From: Actinomycetota bacterium
GTDB taxonomy: Bacteria; Actinomycetota; Actinomycetes; Nanopelagicales; Nanopelagicaceae
Assembly (NCBI GenBank): GCA_027731885.1
Contig: JAQCAO010000039.1
Span: 1 to 11,115 of the forward strand
Length of the DNA: 11,115 bases
Reading direction: 5' to 3'
The translations under genes were made by a program, and so were the position numbers. Positions within the stretch are counted from its first letter, which is position 1. Every line of letters starts with the position of its first letter. Shown one piece after another: positions 1 to 6,733 of the stretch. The notes under the pieces are model-generated. The model saw only the letters and a program-made list of their open reading frames with translations, was not told where the DNA came from and did no database searches.

Positions 1-223
1 AAGGGACTCTGATCTTCATCGCCATTGCGAACTTAGCGCCAAGGTAGAGGCGCTCGGGGCCGGAGATGCTCCCCTGCAGCGTTCCTGAGCCATCAAAGAG
101 TGAATGAGCACGTGGATCTGCAATTAGATCAAAGATCTGCTCCGCAGGTGCATCGATAATAATTCGATCCGCTGTTGTACGCGGCAGTCCTAAATCAAGT
201 ATTTCGGCTCTGACTTTATCCAT
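1..223 (-). CDS. SRPBCC (START-like) domain protein, N-terminal 74 residues
   Basis: Reading the minus strand from an ATG at 223 gives an open frame to the left edge, so the C-terminal part is missing. The N-terminus reads ATTADRIIIDAP-type beta strand followed by AEQIFDLIADPRAHSLFDG and SGTLQGSISGPERLYLGAKF (residues about 27-65). This resembles actinobacterial SRPBCC / polyketide-cyclase-like proteins, which have a helix-grip fold with a hydrophobic ligand cavity. Ligand and function are unknown. The start is supported by a TACAAT hexamer six bases upstream (leaderless promoter). The gene lies 25 bases after the ctaF stop codon, so it may also be read through from the oxidase operon. No signal peptide or membrane segment is visible. 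Family assignment is from remembered sequence pattern and is fairly secure; a role in respiration is only suggested by position. Confidence 0.75.
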   Translation of the reverse strand, partial: MDKVRAEILDLGLPRTTADRIIIDAPAEQIFDLIADPRAHSLFDGSGTLQGSISGPERLYLGAKFAMAMKIRVP

Positions 224-229
224 CTGGAG

Positions 230-235
230 ATTGTA
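230..235 (-). promoter_or_regulatory. Candidate -10 element (TACAAT) for leaderless SRPBCC gene
   Basis: On the minus strand TACAAT lies six bases before the ATG at 223. This is the spacing expected if transcription begins at the A of the start codon. No Shine-Dalgarno sequence precedes that ATG. It lies in the 25-base gap after ctaF, so this gene probably has its own promoter inside the operon. No convincing -35 box was seen. Confidence 0.5.
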
Positions 236-248
236 AAGTTAAAAGAGG

Positions 249-656
249 CTAGTGAGGAGCGTTTTCAGCAAGTGGCTTCTCGTACTCAGTTACGAAGCCG
301 ATGATGCTAATTACTAAAGCGCCAACTCCAATAAGAGTCATCCACCATCCCACGAGCAGTGACAGAGCGGTAACCATAGAACTCAGGGCTACCGGTAGCG
401 GCCACCATGAGTGAGGACTGTAGAAACCTAACTCCCCCGCGCCTTCTGCGATCTCTGCATCTAAACGATCCTCAGGAAGATCACGGCCGATTCGCTTATC
501 GGTAAACCAGAGATAGAAGCCAACCATTCCTGCAAGGCAGGCAGAAAGGAGCATGCCAGAAATTCCGACCGCTTCTCCACCTAAGTAGTAATAAATGAGG
601 GTCATTACCACGTAGAAAATTGCAAGGCCTACAAAGAGGCGCCAATTAGTTTTCAT
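249..656 (-). CDS. ctaF: Cytochrome c oxidase subunit IV, actinobacterial type (CtaF)
   Basis: Small membrane subunit of the aa3-type cytochrome c oxidase. In actinobacteria the enzyme works in a supercomplex with cytochrome bcc. The 135-residue protein has four predicted membrane helices (about 6-24, 31-51, 84-102, 104-124). A hydrophilic acidic loop follows helix 2, and the family motif GFYSPHSWWPL sits at about 77-87 before helix 3. Length and motif match the Cyt_c_ox_IV family of actinobacteria. The start codon overlaps the ctaD stop by one base (TAATG), so translation is probably coupled and the start is secure. It is the third gene of ctaC-ctaD-ctaF. The subunit carries no redox centre; it is known as a structural subunit of the complex. 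Confidence 0.93.
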   Translation of the reverse strand: MKTNWRLFVGLAIFYVVMTLIYYYLGGEAVGISGMLLSACLAGMVGFYLWFTDKRIGRDLPEDRLDAEIAEGAGELGFYSPHSWWPLPVALSSMVTALSLLVGWWMTLIGVGALVISIIGFVTEYEKPLAENAPH

Positions 657-2308
657 TAATGTCCTTCAGTCTTAACGTGGGGATGATGTAGATCGAAAGC
701 TGGTCGCTCGGAACGAATACGAGGCATAGTTAGGAAGTTGTGACGCGGTGGCGGGCAAGATGTTGCCCACTCAAGCGATGAGCCATAGCCCCACGGATCA
801 TCGCAATTAACCAGAGGTGATTTACGAGTAATCCAAACATTGATAAAGAACGGGATCATTGAAAGGGCTAAAAGCGCAGATCCAACCGTTGAAATCATAT
901 TCATACCTGTGAAGCCATCGGTGGCTAGGTAATCCGCGTAGCGGCGTGGGAAGCCTTTAATGCCAAGCCAGTGCTGGATTAAGAAGGTGGTGTGGAAGCC
1001 CATAAATAAGGTCCAGAAATGGATCTTGCCCAGACGTTCGTTGAGCATGCGCCCAGTCATCTTCGGCCACCAGAAATAGAATCCCGCAAACATCGCAAAG
1101 ACCACGGTACCGAAGAGAACGTAGTGGAAGTGAGCAACTACGAAGTAAGACGCAGATACGGCGAAGTCAAGTGGTGGTGAAGCCAAGATGATTCCGGTGA
1201 TTCCGCCAAATAAGAAGGTAACTAAGAAGCCCATCACCCAGAGCATTGGCGTTTCAAAGGTTACGTGGCCGCGCCACATTGTGCCGATCCAGTTGAAGAA
1301 TTTAACGCCGGTCGGAATACCAATCAGGAATGTCATAAATGAGAAGAAGGGCAGTAGAACCTGGCCACTGGCAAACATATGGTGCGCCCAAACCGCAACA
1401 GAGAGCGCAGAGATTGCAATTGTCGCTGCGATCAAACCCTTGTAACCAAAGATCGGCTTGCGACTAAAGACCGGCAAGATTTCAGTTGCGATACCAAAGA
1501 ATGGCAAAGCCAGAATGTATACCTCGGGATGGCCAAAGAACCAGAATAAGTGTTGCCACAACATCGCCCCGCCGTTTGCCGGATCGAAGATATGCGAACC
1601 AAACAATCGATCCGATTCCAGGGCAAGCAGAGCTGCTGCTAGCGGTGGGAAGGCAAGCAGAACAAGGATCGAAGTTAGCAATACATTCCAGGAGAAGATA
1701 GACATGCGGAACATAGTCATACCTGGTGCGCGCATCGTGAAGATTGTGGTGATGAAGTTGACTCCACCTAAAATAGTTCCCAGACCAGAAACAGTTAATC
1801 CGATTACCCAAAGATCTCCACCAATACCGGGTGAATATGTGGAGTTAGCCAGCGGAGCATAGGCAGTCCAGCCAAATGATGCCGCTCCACCTGGAGTTAA
1901 GAATCCGGTTACAGCGGTGATACTGCCAAAGGTAAATAACCAGAACGACAACATATTAAGACGCGGAAAGGCCACATCTGCTGCTCCAATTTGCAGAGGC
2001 ATAATCACATTGGCGAAACCAACGAAGAGTGGTGTCGCAAACATCAAGAGCATGATCGTTCCGTGCATAGTAAAGATCTGGTTGTACTGCTCGTTACTGA
2101 GGAACTGCATTCCCGGACGGGATAGTTCAGCGCGTAGGAAGAGGGCCAGCAGTCCACCGACTAAGAACCAAATGAAGGTGGAGATCAAATATAGGTAACC
2201 GATTGTCTTATGGTCGGTCGACGTCATCCATTTAACAAAATTTTTGCCCTTAGTTGCAGGCAGCGGAGGCATCGTGGTTATGGTTGGACGTTCTGCATAT
2301 GTTGTCAT
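656..2308 (-). CDS. ctaD: Cytochrome c oxidase subunit I (CtaD)
   Basis: Catalytic heme-copper subunit of aa3 oxidase: reduces O2 to water and pumps protons across the cytoplasmic membrane. It is 550 residues with about 12 hydrophobic helices, normal for the family. Visible residues: H82 in TMHG and H395 as heme a ligands, H393 as heme a3 ligand ([11 protein letters not shown]), and CuB ligands H260 (WFFGHPEVY), H309 and H310 (VWAHHMF). Y264 is the cross-linked tyrosine. The D-channel entry is D111 ([15 protein letters not shown]), leading to E262, and the K-channel lysine is K335 (IPTGVKFF). All key positions are intact, so this should be an active A-type proton-pumping oxidase. The start overlaps the ctaC stop (ATGA). 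The C-terminus has a hydrophilic tail with [16 protein letters not shown], typical of subunit I. Confidence 0.97.
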   Translation of the reverse strand: MTTYAERPTITTMPPLPATKGKNFVKWMTSTDHKTIGYLYLISTFIWFLVGGLLALFLRAELSRPGMQFLSNEQYNQIFTMHGTIMLLMFATPLFVGFANVIMPLQIGAADVAFPRLNMLSFWLFTFGSITAVTGFLTPGGAASFGWTAYAPLANSTYSPGIGGDLWVIGLTVSGLGTILGGVNFITTIFTMRAPGMTMFRMSIFSWNVLLTSILVLLAFPPLAAALLALESDRLFGSHIFDPANGGAMLWQHLFWFFGHPEVYILALPFFGIATEILPVFSRKPIFGYKGLIAATIAISALSVAVWAHHMFASGQVLLPFFSFMTFLIGIPTGVKFFNWIGTMWRGHVTFETPMLWVMGFLVTFLFGGITGIILASPPLDFAVSASYFVVAHFHYVLFGTVVFAMFAGFYFWWPKMTGRMLNERLGKIHFWTLFMGFHTTFLIQHWLGIKGFPRRYADYLATDGFTGMNMISTVGSALLALSMIPFFINVWITRKSPLVNCDDPWGYGSSLEWATSCPPPRHNFLTMPRIRSERPAFDLHHPHVKTEGH

Positions 2309-3057
2309 GCTTGGCTCGCCTTCAGAGTTTCTAGATAAGCTTTATATTCAGCAAGGGTTACGACTTTTACAGTAAAGAGCATCTGCGCGTGATTGCGGCC
2401 GCAGAGGATGTTGCATCGTCCAGGATAGGTTCCAAGTTTATTTGCCGTGAACTCCAAGTAATTTGTTACACCTGGCAAATTCTGCATTTGAATCATAAAG
2501 GCCGGAATCCAGAATCCGTGCACTACATCGTTTGAATTTATTGTGTAGCGGACTTTCTGCCCGATAGGAACATAGAGAGTTGGAGGGGAAGCGGGGGTTC
2601 CGGTCGCAACTGCCTTTGGTCCAGCTTCTGGGTAAGAAAATTGCCAAGACCATTGAAAGCCTTCAACCTTGATTTCGTGCGTGTAATTTGAACTCTTTTC
2701 TACAATTTCAGTCTGCTTAACAGCTGTGTAATAGAAGAGCACCGCAACGATCACAAAAGGAATTAACGTGTAGGCGATTTCCACTGGAATGTTGTACTGG
2801 GTCTGCTTTGGAAATTCGCTTTGACCCACTTTTGCGCGGTGAAAGACTGCGGGCCATAAAATTAAAACGAGAGTAATAACTCCGACTACTGCGCCTGCGA
2901 TCCACGCGCCTTGCCAGAGCGAGAGCGAGATATCGTTAACGCTAGAGAGACCTTCTTCAAATCCCAGCCCAGAAACGCTGCTGCATCCAGTTAATAAGAG
3001 AGCCAGGGGCGCTAGAAGTAACGCCTTAAATAACGGGCGGATTGGCTTAAAGGACAT
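2305..3057 (-). CDS. ctaC: Cytochrome c oxidase subunit II, lipoprotein (CtaC)
   Basis: Subunit II receives electrons from cytochrome c at the CuA centre and passes them to subunit I. With the start at 3057 the protein has 250 residues. It has a lipoprotein signal with lipobox LLTGC (lipidated C25), two membrane helices (about 51-71 and 93-112), the aromatic segment GFQWSWQF (133-140), and a cupredoxin domain. CuA ligands are H180, C215, C219, H223 and M226 in [14 protein letters not shown]. The usual glutamate between the cysteines (CSELC in most homologues) is isoleucine here (I217). An upstream in-frame start at 3129 would add 24 residues before the signal peptide and overlap the divergent gene; it is rejected because the signal peptide and a TATCCT six bases before 3057 both favour the shorter form. 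First gene of the cta operon. Confidence 0.95.
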   Translation of the reverse strand: MSFKPIRPLFKALLLAPLALLLTGCSSVSGLGFEEGLSSVNDISLSLWQGAWIAGAVVGVITLVLILWPAVFHRAKVGQSEFPKQTQYNIPVEIAYTLIPFVIVAVLFYYTAVKQTEIVEKSSNYTHEIKVEGFQWSWQFSYPEAGPKAVATGTPASPPTLYVPIGQKVRYTINSNDVVHGFWIPAFMIQMQNLPGVTNYLEFTANKLGTYPGRCNILCGRNHAQMLFTVKVVTLAEYKAYLETLKASQA

Positions 3058-3063
3058 GTGACA

Positions 3064-3069
3064 AGGATA
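3064..3069 (-). promoter_or_regulatory. Candidate -10 element (TATCCT) for leaderless ctaC
   Basis: TATCCT on the minus strand lies six bases before the ATG at 3057, in the 58-base gap between ctaC and the divergent desulfurase-like gene. No Shine-Dalgarno sequence fits that ATG. The geometry suggests a transcript starting at the ATG, and it supports the shorter ctaC start. It would drive the whole ctaC-ctaD-ctaF operon. Confidence 0.5.
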
Positions 3070-3102
3070 GTGCTGCATTTCCCTCATCGCCTCCCTGGCT
3101 AG

Positions 3103-3108
3103 TAGCGT
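3103..3108 (+). promoter_or_regulatory. Candidate -10 element (TAGCGT) for leaderless desulfurase-like gene
   Basis: TAGCGT lies seven bases before the GTG at 3116. With TATCCT on the other strand it makes a compact divergent promoter pair inside 58 bases. It is the main support for a GTG start, since no ribosome binding site is visible. Confidence 0.4.
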
Positions 3109-3115
3109 TGGCAGG

Positions 3116-4183
3116 GTGGATTCAGTCACAGGAAATTTCCAAGGTGAGAGCGCTCTAAATCCGCTGGCTCAGCAGGCGCTCTTGGCTGCCTTCGAATCTG
3201 GGTGGGCCGATCCAAAGAAGATTGGCGAGAATCCAAGTCGCGCCGCAAACTTAAAAAATAGTGCGATCGAGTCGATTAGCCATCGCTTAGGAGTAGCTCC
3301 AGATCAAATCGAGGTTTCCGGCGAAGTGGGGCTCGGATATTTTCTCTCAATCGCTGGTTTTCTAGACCCAGCAAAGACCCTTCACTTTGGGGCAGGAGAT
3401 CGCAGCGGCGTTATCGCCACCGTTAGATCTCATCACGGCGCAACTTCAGAAATTCCATTAGGTAGCGATGGCAGGTTAGATTTCAAAGGCACAGAAATCG
3501 CAGAGAATTCCATTCTCTCTTTCCAGTTGGCTAATGGTGAAACCGGTGCAATTAATTCGCTGCCAACTGATCTTCCAAGTGGGACGCTAGTTACGGTGGA
3601 TGCCACTGCAAGCGGTGCTCGGATGCCACTGCCTGCCAAATGGGATAGCGCCGTATTTGATTCGCGCAGTTGGGCGGGGCCAAGCGGCTTAGCAATAGTT
3701 GCAATTGGCAATGCAGCACATTGGAAAAATCCGCTCCCCCACATTTCAAGCACGCGACGAACATATGGCACTTATTCTCTACCGCTATTGCTGGCTAGCG
3801 CGGTTGCCTTGGAGAATTTCAAACCTGATGACTTGGCCCTTGCAGGCTTTAACCAGAAGATTCGCAGCGCGATTAAAGCGGCAATTCCAAATGCGATCAT
3901 CGCGGGGGATTTAGCAAAATCACTTCCTCACCTACTTTCGGTGATCTTCCCGAATACAAATGGGGAAGAAGTTCTGCGCACTTTAGCCGCACGGGGATTT
4001 GCTGTGGATTCTGGTTCGGCGTGTACTGCGATGAATTTACAGCCGAGCCACGTCTTAACTGCGATGGGGCTACCAACAGATGGAAATATCAGAATTACCC
4101 TTCATCCAGAGAGTGATGAAAGGGAAATAACGGCCTTGATCAGCGCTTTATTAGATGCGGTTGGATCTCAGCAGCAGCGCTAG
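3116..4183 (+). CDS. Cysteine desulfurase-like class V aminotransferase fold protein lacking the PLP lysine
   Basis: The 355-residue protein follows the NifS/IscS layout from end to end. It has an ANGETG motif (139-144, usually NNETG), a beta strand ending in D162 (the aspartate that contacts the PLP ring nitrogen), a SWAGPSGLA segment (185-193), and a C-terminal active-cysteine loop SGSACT (C303) followed by LQPSHVL and IRITL. In active enzymes the SWAGP segment reads S-A-H-K-W/L-G-G-P; here the schiff-base lysine is S185 and the preceding histidine is R184. The glutamine after the aspartate (DAxQ) is also lost, as is the usual PLP-stacking histidine motif. PLP chemistry therefore seems unlikely although the cysteine loop remains. 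Homologues beside ctaC in other actinobacteria, as I recall, carry an added TusA domain, absent here. The frame is unbroken, so this is a pseudoenzyme rather than a pseudogene. GTG start; 44-base convergent overlap with adoK. Confidence 0.8.
   Translation: MDSVTGNFQGESALNPLAQQALLAAFESGWADPKKIGENPSRAANLKNSAIESISHRLGVAPDQIEVSGEVGLGYFLSIAGFLDPAKTLHFGAGDRSGVIATVRSHHGATSEIPLGSDGRLDFKGTEIAENSILSFQLANGETGAINSLPTDLPSGTLVTVDATASGARMPLPAKWDSAVFDSRSWAGPSGLAIVAIGNAAHWKNPLPHISSTRRTYGTYSLPLLLASAVALENFKPDDLALAGFNQKIRSAIKAAIPNAIIAGDLAKSLPHLLSVIFPNTNGEEVLRTLAARGFAVDSGSACTAMNLQPSHVLTAMGLPTDGNIRITLHPESDEREITALISALLDAVGSQQQR
3598..3632 (+). repeat. 12-base direct repeat, 23-base period
   Basis: GGATGCCACTGC occurs at 3598-3609 and again at 3621-3632 inside the desulfurase-like gene, at the segment coding D162 and the following residues. 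The period is not a multiple of three, so the copies are read in different frames (DATA and RMPLP). It may be a trace of local slippage or chance. Confidence 0.5.
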
Positions 4184-5120
4184 CGCCATAAGCCTGGCTA
4201 AAGCGAGAGATGAATTCTTCTGCGGTAAAGCGATACTCCTGCGTTCCTGTCGTTTCAATCACATAAGTTGCGATCATTGATCCTAATTGCGCGCAACGTT
4301 CCAGACCTAAGCCCCAAGCAAGTCCGGCGATAAATCCTGACCTAAATGAATCGCCCACTCCAGTTGGATCAACTCTGCCCTTCTCTTTTGGGCAGATAAC
4401 TTTAATTGTTTCACCATGCAGTGACTCAATGCGCGCACCTTCAGAACCTAAGGTGACGATGCGATATTTAACCTGTTCCAATATTTCGCGATCACTCCAT
4501 CCAGTCTTCTGAATTGCCAGTGCTAGTTCGTATTCATTGAGGAATAAGTAAGTAGCACCAGAAATTAATTGCTTAATCTCATCGCCACTCATGCGCGCCA
4601 TCTGCTGCGATGGATCGGCAGCGATTGCGACCCCGGTTTGGCGAGCGACTTCGGTATGGCGCAACATCGCCTCTGGGTCATCTGGCGAGATAACTAGTAA
4701 ATCTAACTTGCCGGTCTTTTCCATAATTGGAGCTAACTCAATGTTGCGCGCCTCTGACATTGCTCCCGGAAAGAAGGATGCGATCTGATTGAGTTCGGTA
4801 TCGGTAGTTACAGTGAAATGGGCGGTGTGAAGCGTTTTTGAAATTAGAACATGAGATGTATCTACTCCGTGGCGCACCAGCCAAGCGTCATAATCAGGCC
4901 AATCAATTCCCACCGCTGCGATCAGAATGGGATTTAAACCCAAGACCCCCATGCCGTAAGAAATATTTGCGGCACAGCCTCCGCGGCGTACTGCCAGCCC
5001 GTCGACTAAAAAGGAGAGCGAAACTTTTTCAAGTGATCCGGCGACCAGTGAATCGGTGAACTTCCCCGAAAAGGTCATTAAATGATCGAGACCGACCGAT
5101 CCGGCAACGCCAATTTTCAT
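4140..5120 (-). CDS. adoK: Adenosine kinase, PfkB/ribokinase family (mycobacterial AdoK type)
   Basis: Cytoplasmic kinase predicted to phosphorylate adenosine to AMP with ATP (purine salvage). The 326-residue sequence has both PfkB signatures: RRGGCAANISYGMGVLG (45-61) and DPTGVGDSF (251-259), with D257 as catalytic base and the anion-hole glycines before it. Several stretches closely resemble M. tuberculosis AdoK (Rv2202c) as I remember it: KVSLSFLVD, ASFFPGAMSEARNI, AADPSQQMARMSG, TGTQEY and AYGASAAAEI. This makes adenosine the favoured substrate over a sugar; a general carbohydrate kinase remains possible. The start at 5120 is supported by TAATCT six bases upstream. It lies 29 bases after erpA on the same strand, so it could also be cotranscribed. 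The 3' end overlaps the convergent desulfurase-like gene by 44 bases. Confidence 0.88.
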   Translation of the reverse strand: MKIGVAGSVGLDHLMTFSGKFTDSLVAGSLEKVSLSFLVDGLAVRRGGCAANISYGMGVLGLNPILIAAVGIDWPDYDAWLVRHGVDTSHVLISKTLHTAHFTVTTDTELNQIASFFPGAMSEARNIELAPIMEKTGKLDLLVISPDDPEAMLRHTEVARQTGVAIAADPSQQMARMSGDEIKQLISGATYLFLNEYELALAIQKTGWSDREILEQVKYRIVTLGSEGARIESLHGETIKVICPKEKGRVDPTGVGDSFRSGFIAGLAWGLGLERCAQLGSMIATYVIETTGTQEYRFTAEEFISRFSQAYGASAAAEIQPHLIKR

Positions 5121-5126
5121 AACGTT

Positions 5127-5132
5127 AGATTA
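5127..5132 (-). promoter_or_regulatory. Candidate -10 element (TAATCT) for leaderless adoK
   Basis: TAATCT on the minus strand is six bases before the adoK ATG at 5120, within the 29-base gap after erpA. There is no Shine-Dalgarno sequence. It implies adoK can be transcribed independently of erpA. Confidence 0.45.
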
Positions 5133-5149
5133 AGAGTAAGTGCTTAGTT

Positions 5150-5506
5150 TTAATTAAATGAATCGCCGCAAGCACAAGAACCTTGTGCATTTGGATTATC
5201 GATCGTGAAACCTTGCTTCTCGATAGTGTCAACGAAATCAATAGTTGCACCCATTAGGTATGGATCGCTCATCTTGTCAACGACAACTTTAACGGAACCG
5301 AATTCGCGGGCGATATCGCCTTCTTGATTGCGCTCATCAAAGTAGAGCTGATAGCGAAGACCTGAACAGCCACCTGGTTGCACAGCTACGCGAAGATAGA
5401 GGTCGTCACGACCTTCTTGTGCAAGTAGGGCGGCCACCTTAGCGGCGGCAACATCGGATAGCGCGATTGATGTAGATGTAGTCGTTGTCTCAGTTGTCAT
5501 AGCCAT
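5150..5506 (-). CDS. erpA: A-type iron-sulfur carrier / insertion protein (HesB/IscA/ErpA)
   Basis: Small cytoplasmic carrier that accepts Fe-S clusters and delivers them to apoproteins. The 118-residue protein has the three family cysteines: C47 in QPGGCSGLRY and C111/C113 in the C-terminal GSCACGDSF. It also has FVDTIEKQGFTIDNPNA (91-107), which matches the strand before the CxC motif in ErpA. A threonine-rich, poorly conserved N-terminus (residues 4-13) precedes the domain. The start at 5506 is fixed by a strong Shine-Dalgarno sequence six bases upstream, unlike most neighbours. It is divergent from nadA, whose product is a 4Fe-4S enzyme and a plausible client. The symbol erpA is used in actinobacterial annotation; the exact A-type subclass cannot be proven from sequence alone. 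Confidence 0.93.
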   Translation of the reverse strand: MAMTTETTTTSTSIALSDVAAAKVAALLAQEGRDDLYLRVAVQPGGCSGLRYQLYFDERNQEGDIAREFGSVKVVVDKMSDPYLMGATIDFVDTIEKQGFTIDNPNAQGSCACGDSFN

Positions 5507-5512
5507 AGCCTA

Positions 5513-5520
5513 CCTCTCCT
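5513..5520 (-). promoter_or_regulatory. Strong Shine-Dalgarno sequence of erpA
   Basis: Minus-strand AGGAGAGG ends six bases before the ATG at 5506 and selects it over the second in-frame ATG two codons later. It is the only strong ribosome binding site before a gene in this window. The 5' leader implies a promoter further up; TAGCGT on the minus strand (5541-5546) is a possible -10 element. Confidence 0.75.
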
Positions 5521-5555
5521 TTTATGTCGATGCGACAGCAACGCTACTTATGCGC

Positions 5556-5561
5556 GAGAAT
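5556..5561 (+). promoter_or_regulatory. Weak candidate -10 element (GAGAAT) for nadA
   Basis: GAGAAT lies six bases before the preferred nadA ATG at 5568. It keeps the A2 and T6 of the TANNNT pattern but lacks T1, so it is the weakest of the series. It would make the nadA transcript leaderless. Confidence 0.25.
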
Positions 5562-5567
5562 GTGGGC

Positions 5568-6725
5568 ATGTCCACAACACAGAGCAGCCCTCTCACCAGC
5601 TTATTGCTGCTTGGCCAGGGCCAAGACTTACAGTCCGAACGTGGCGTCTCTTGCACTGGCGAACTCCCGCTAGCCAGTGATCCAGATTTAATTTCAAGAG
5701 CAGAGATCGCTCGGGCCGCCCTTGGTGATCGCGCTCTTATTCTTGGACATCACTACCAACGCGATGAGGTAATCGCCTTTGCAGATATCACCGGTGACTC
5801 ATTTAAGTTAGCGCAAGCTGCCGCAGCGCAATCATCTGCGGAGTACATAATCTTCTGCGGCGTTCACTTTATGGCAGAGAGCGCAGATATTTTAACTTCT
5901 GACAATCAGAAAGTAATTTTGCCTGATTTAGCCGCCGGCTGCTCTATGGCAGATATGGCAACGGCGAACCAAGTGCAAGAGTGTTGGAGCCAACTCAGCG
6001 CACTCGGAATTGCGGATGCAACTATTCCGGTTACTTACATGAATTCATCTGCGGCGATCAAGAGCTTCACCGGCCAGCACGGTGGAACTATTTGTACTTC
6101 ATCAAATGCCCAGAAGACTATGGAATGGGCGCTTAATAAAGGTGAGAAAATTCTCTTCCTCCCCGATCAGCATTTAGGACGTAACACCGCAGTCCTTTCT
6201 CTAGGTTTATCGCTCGCCGATTGTGTTCTCTGGAATCCGTGGAAGCCAATGGGTGGCCTCACCGCTGATCAACTTCGCGCCGCTAAAGTGATTCTCTGGC
6301 GTGGCCACTGCTCTGTACACGGCCGCTTTACAGTAGAGGCGGTAAATGAAGTTCGCCACAGAGTTCCTGGAGTTAAGGTTCTGGTTCATCCAGAATGCCA
6401 ACACGAAGTTGTATCAATCGCAGATGTTGTCGGAAGTACCGAAGCGATTATCCGCACCGTTGAACAATCCCCTGCCGGAAGTAAATGGGCGATCGGCACC
6501 GAACTTAATCTGGTCTCCAGATTGGCTAAAGCCCACCCCGATAAAGAGATCATCTTTCTTGATAAGACGGTCTGTTACTGCTCGACTATGAACCGTATAG
6601 ACCTGCCACACCTTGTTTGGGCGATGGAATCGCTTGTGGCCGGCCACGTGGTCAATCAGATTAAGGTCGCTCCAGATATCAGCCACTTCTCGAAGTTGGC
6701 TTTGGAGCAGATGCTCGCTCTATAG
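5568..6725 (+). CDS. nadA: Quinolinate synthase (NadA)
   Basis: A 4Fe-4S enzyme that condenses iminoaspartate with dihydroxyacetone phosphate to quinolinate in de novo NAD synthesis. Motifs appear in order: LILGHHYQRDEV, ITGDSFKLAQ, YIIFCGVHFMAESADIL, LPDLAAGCSMADMA, VTYMNSSAAIK, GGTICTSSNA, FLPDQHLGRNTA, HPECQHEVV, GSKWAIGTELNLV and CYCSTMNRIDLPHLVW. Likely cluster cysteines, by family position, are those in FCGVHF (C97), TICTSS (C176) and the CYCSTM motif (C336 or C338). The protein is 385 residues from the ATG at 5568, and its N-terminus (MSTTQSSPLTSLLLLGQ) resembles actinobacterial NadA starts. An in-frame ATG at 5550 would add six residues with no ribosome binding site. No nadB or nadC is visible in the window, although in many bacteria they adjoin nadA. 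It diverges from erpA, eight bases before the DUF3043 gene. Confidence 0.96.
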   Translation: MSTTQSSPLTSLLLLGQGQDLQSERGVSCTGELPLASDPDLISRAEIARAALGDRALILGHHYQRDEVIAFADITGDSFKLAQAAAAQSSAEYIIFCGVHFMAESADILTSDNQKVILPDLAAGCSMADMATANQVQECWSQLSALGIADATIPVTYMNSSAAIKSFTGQHGGTICTSSNAQKTMEWALNKGEKILFLPDQHLGRNTAVLSLGLSLADCVLWNPWKPMGGLTADQLRAAKVILWRGHCSVHGRFTVEAVNEVRHRVPGVKVLVHPECQHEVVSIADVVGSTEAIIRTVEQSPAGSKWAIGTELNLVSRLAKAHPDKEIIFLDKTVCYCSTMNRIDLPHLVWAMESLVAGHVVNQIKVAPDISHFSKLALEQMLAL

Positions 6726-6726
6726 T
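6721..6726 (+). promoter_or_regulatory. Candidate -10 element (TATAGT) for leaderless DUF3043 gene
   Basis: TATAGT overlaps the nadA stop codon (TAG at 6723-6725) and lies seven bases before the ATG at 6734. A TTGGCT hexamer 19 bases further up (6696-6701) could be a loose -35 box. It is among the best -10 matches in the window. Confidence 0.55.
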
Positions 6727-6733
6727 TTGCGCT

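Noticed and set aside
1188..2198. Plus-strand open frames (1188-1445, 1458-1862, 1917-2198) inside ctaD
   Set aside because: They are antisense shadows of ctaD, which has every catalytic residue; their translations show no domain or signal.
3058..3129. 24-residue extension of CtaC from 3129
   Set aside because: It precedes a complete lipoprotein signal peptide and would overlap the start of the divergent gene; 3057 fits better.
5550..5567. nadA start at 5550 adding six residues
   Set aside because: No ribosome binding site or -10 element fits it, and the family N-terminus begins at about 5568.
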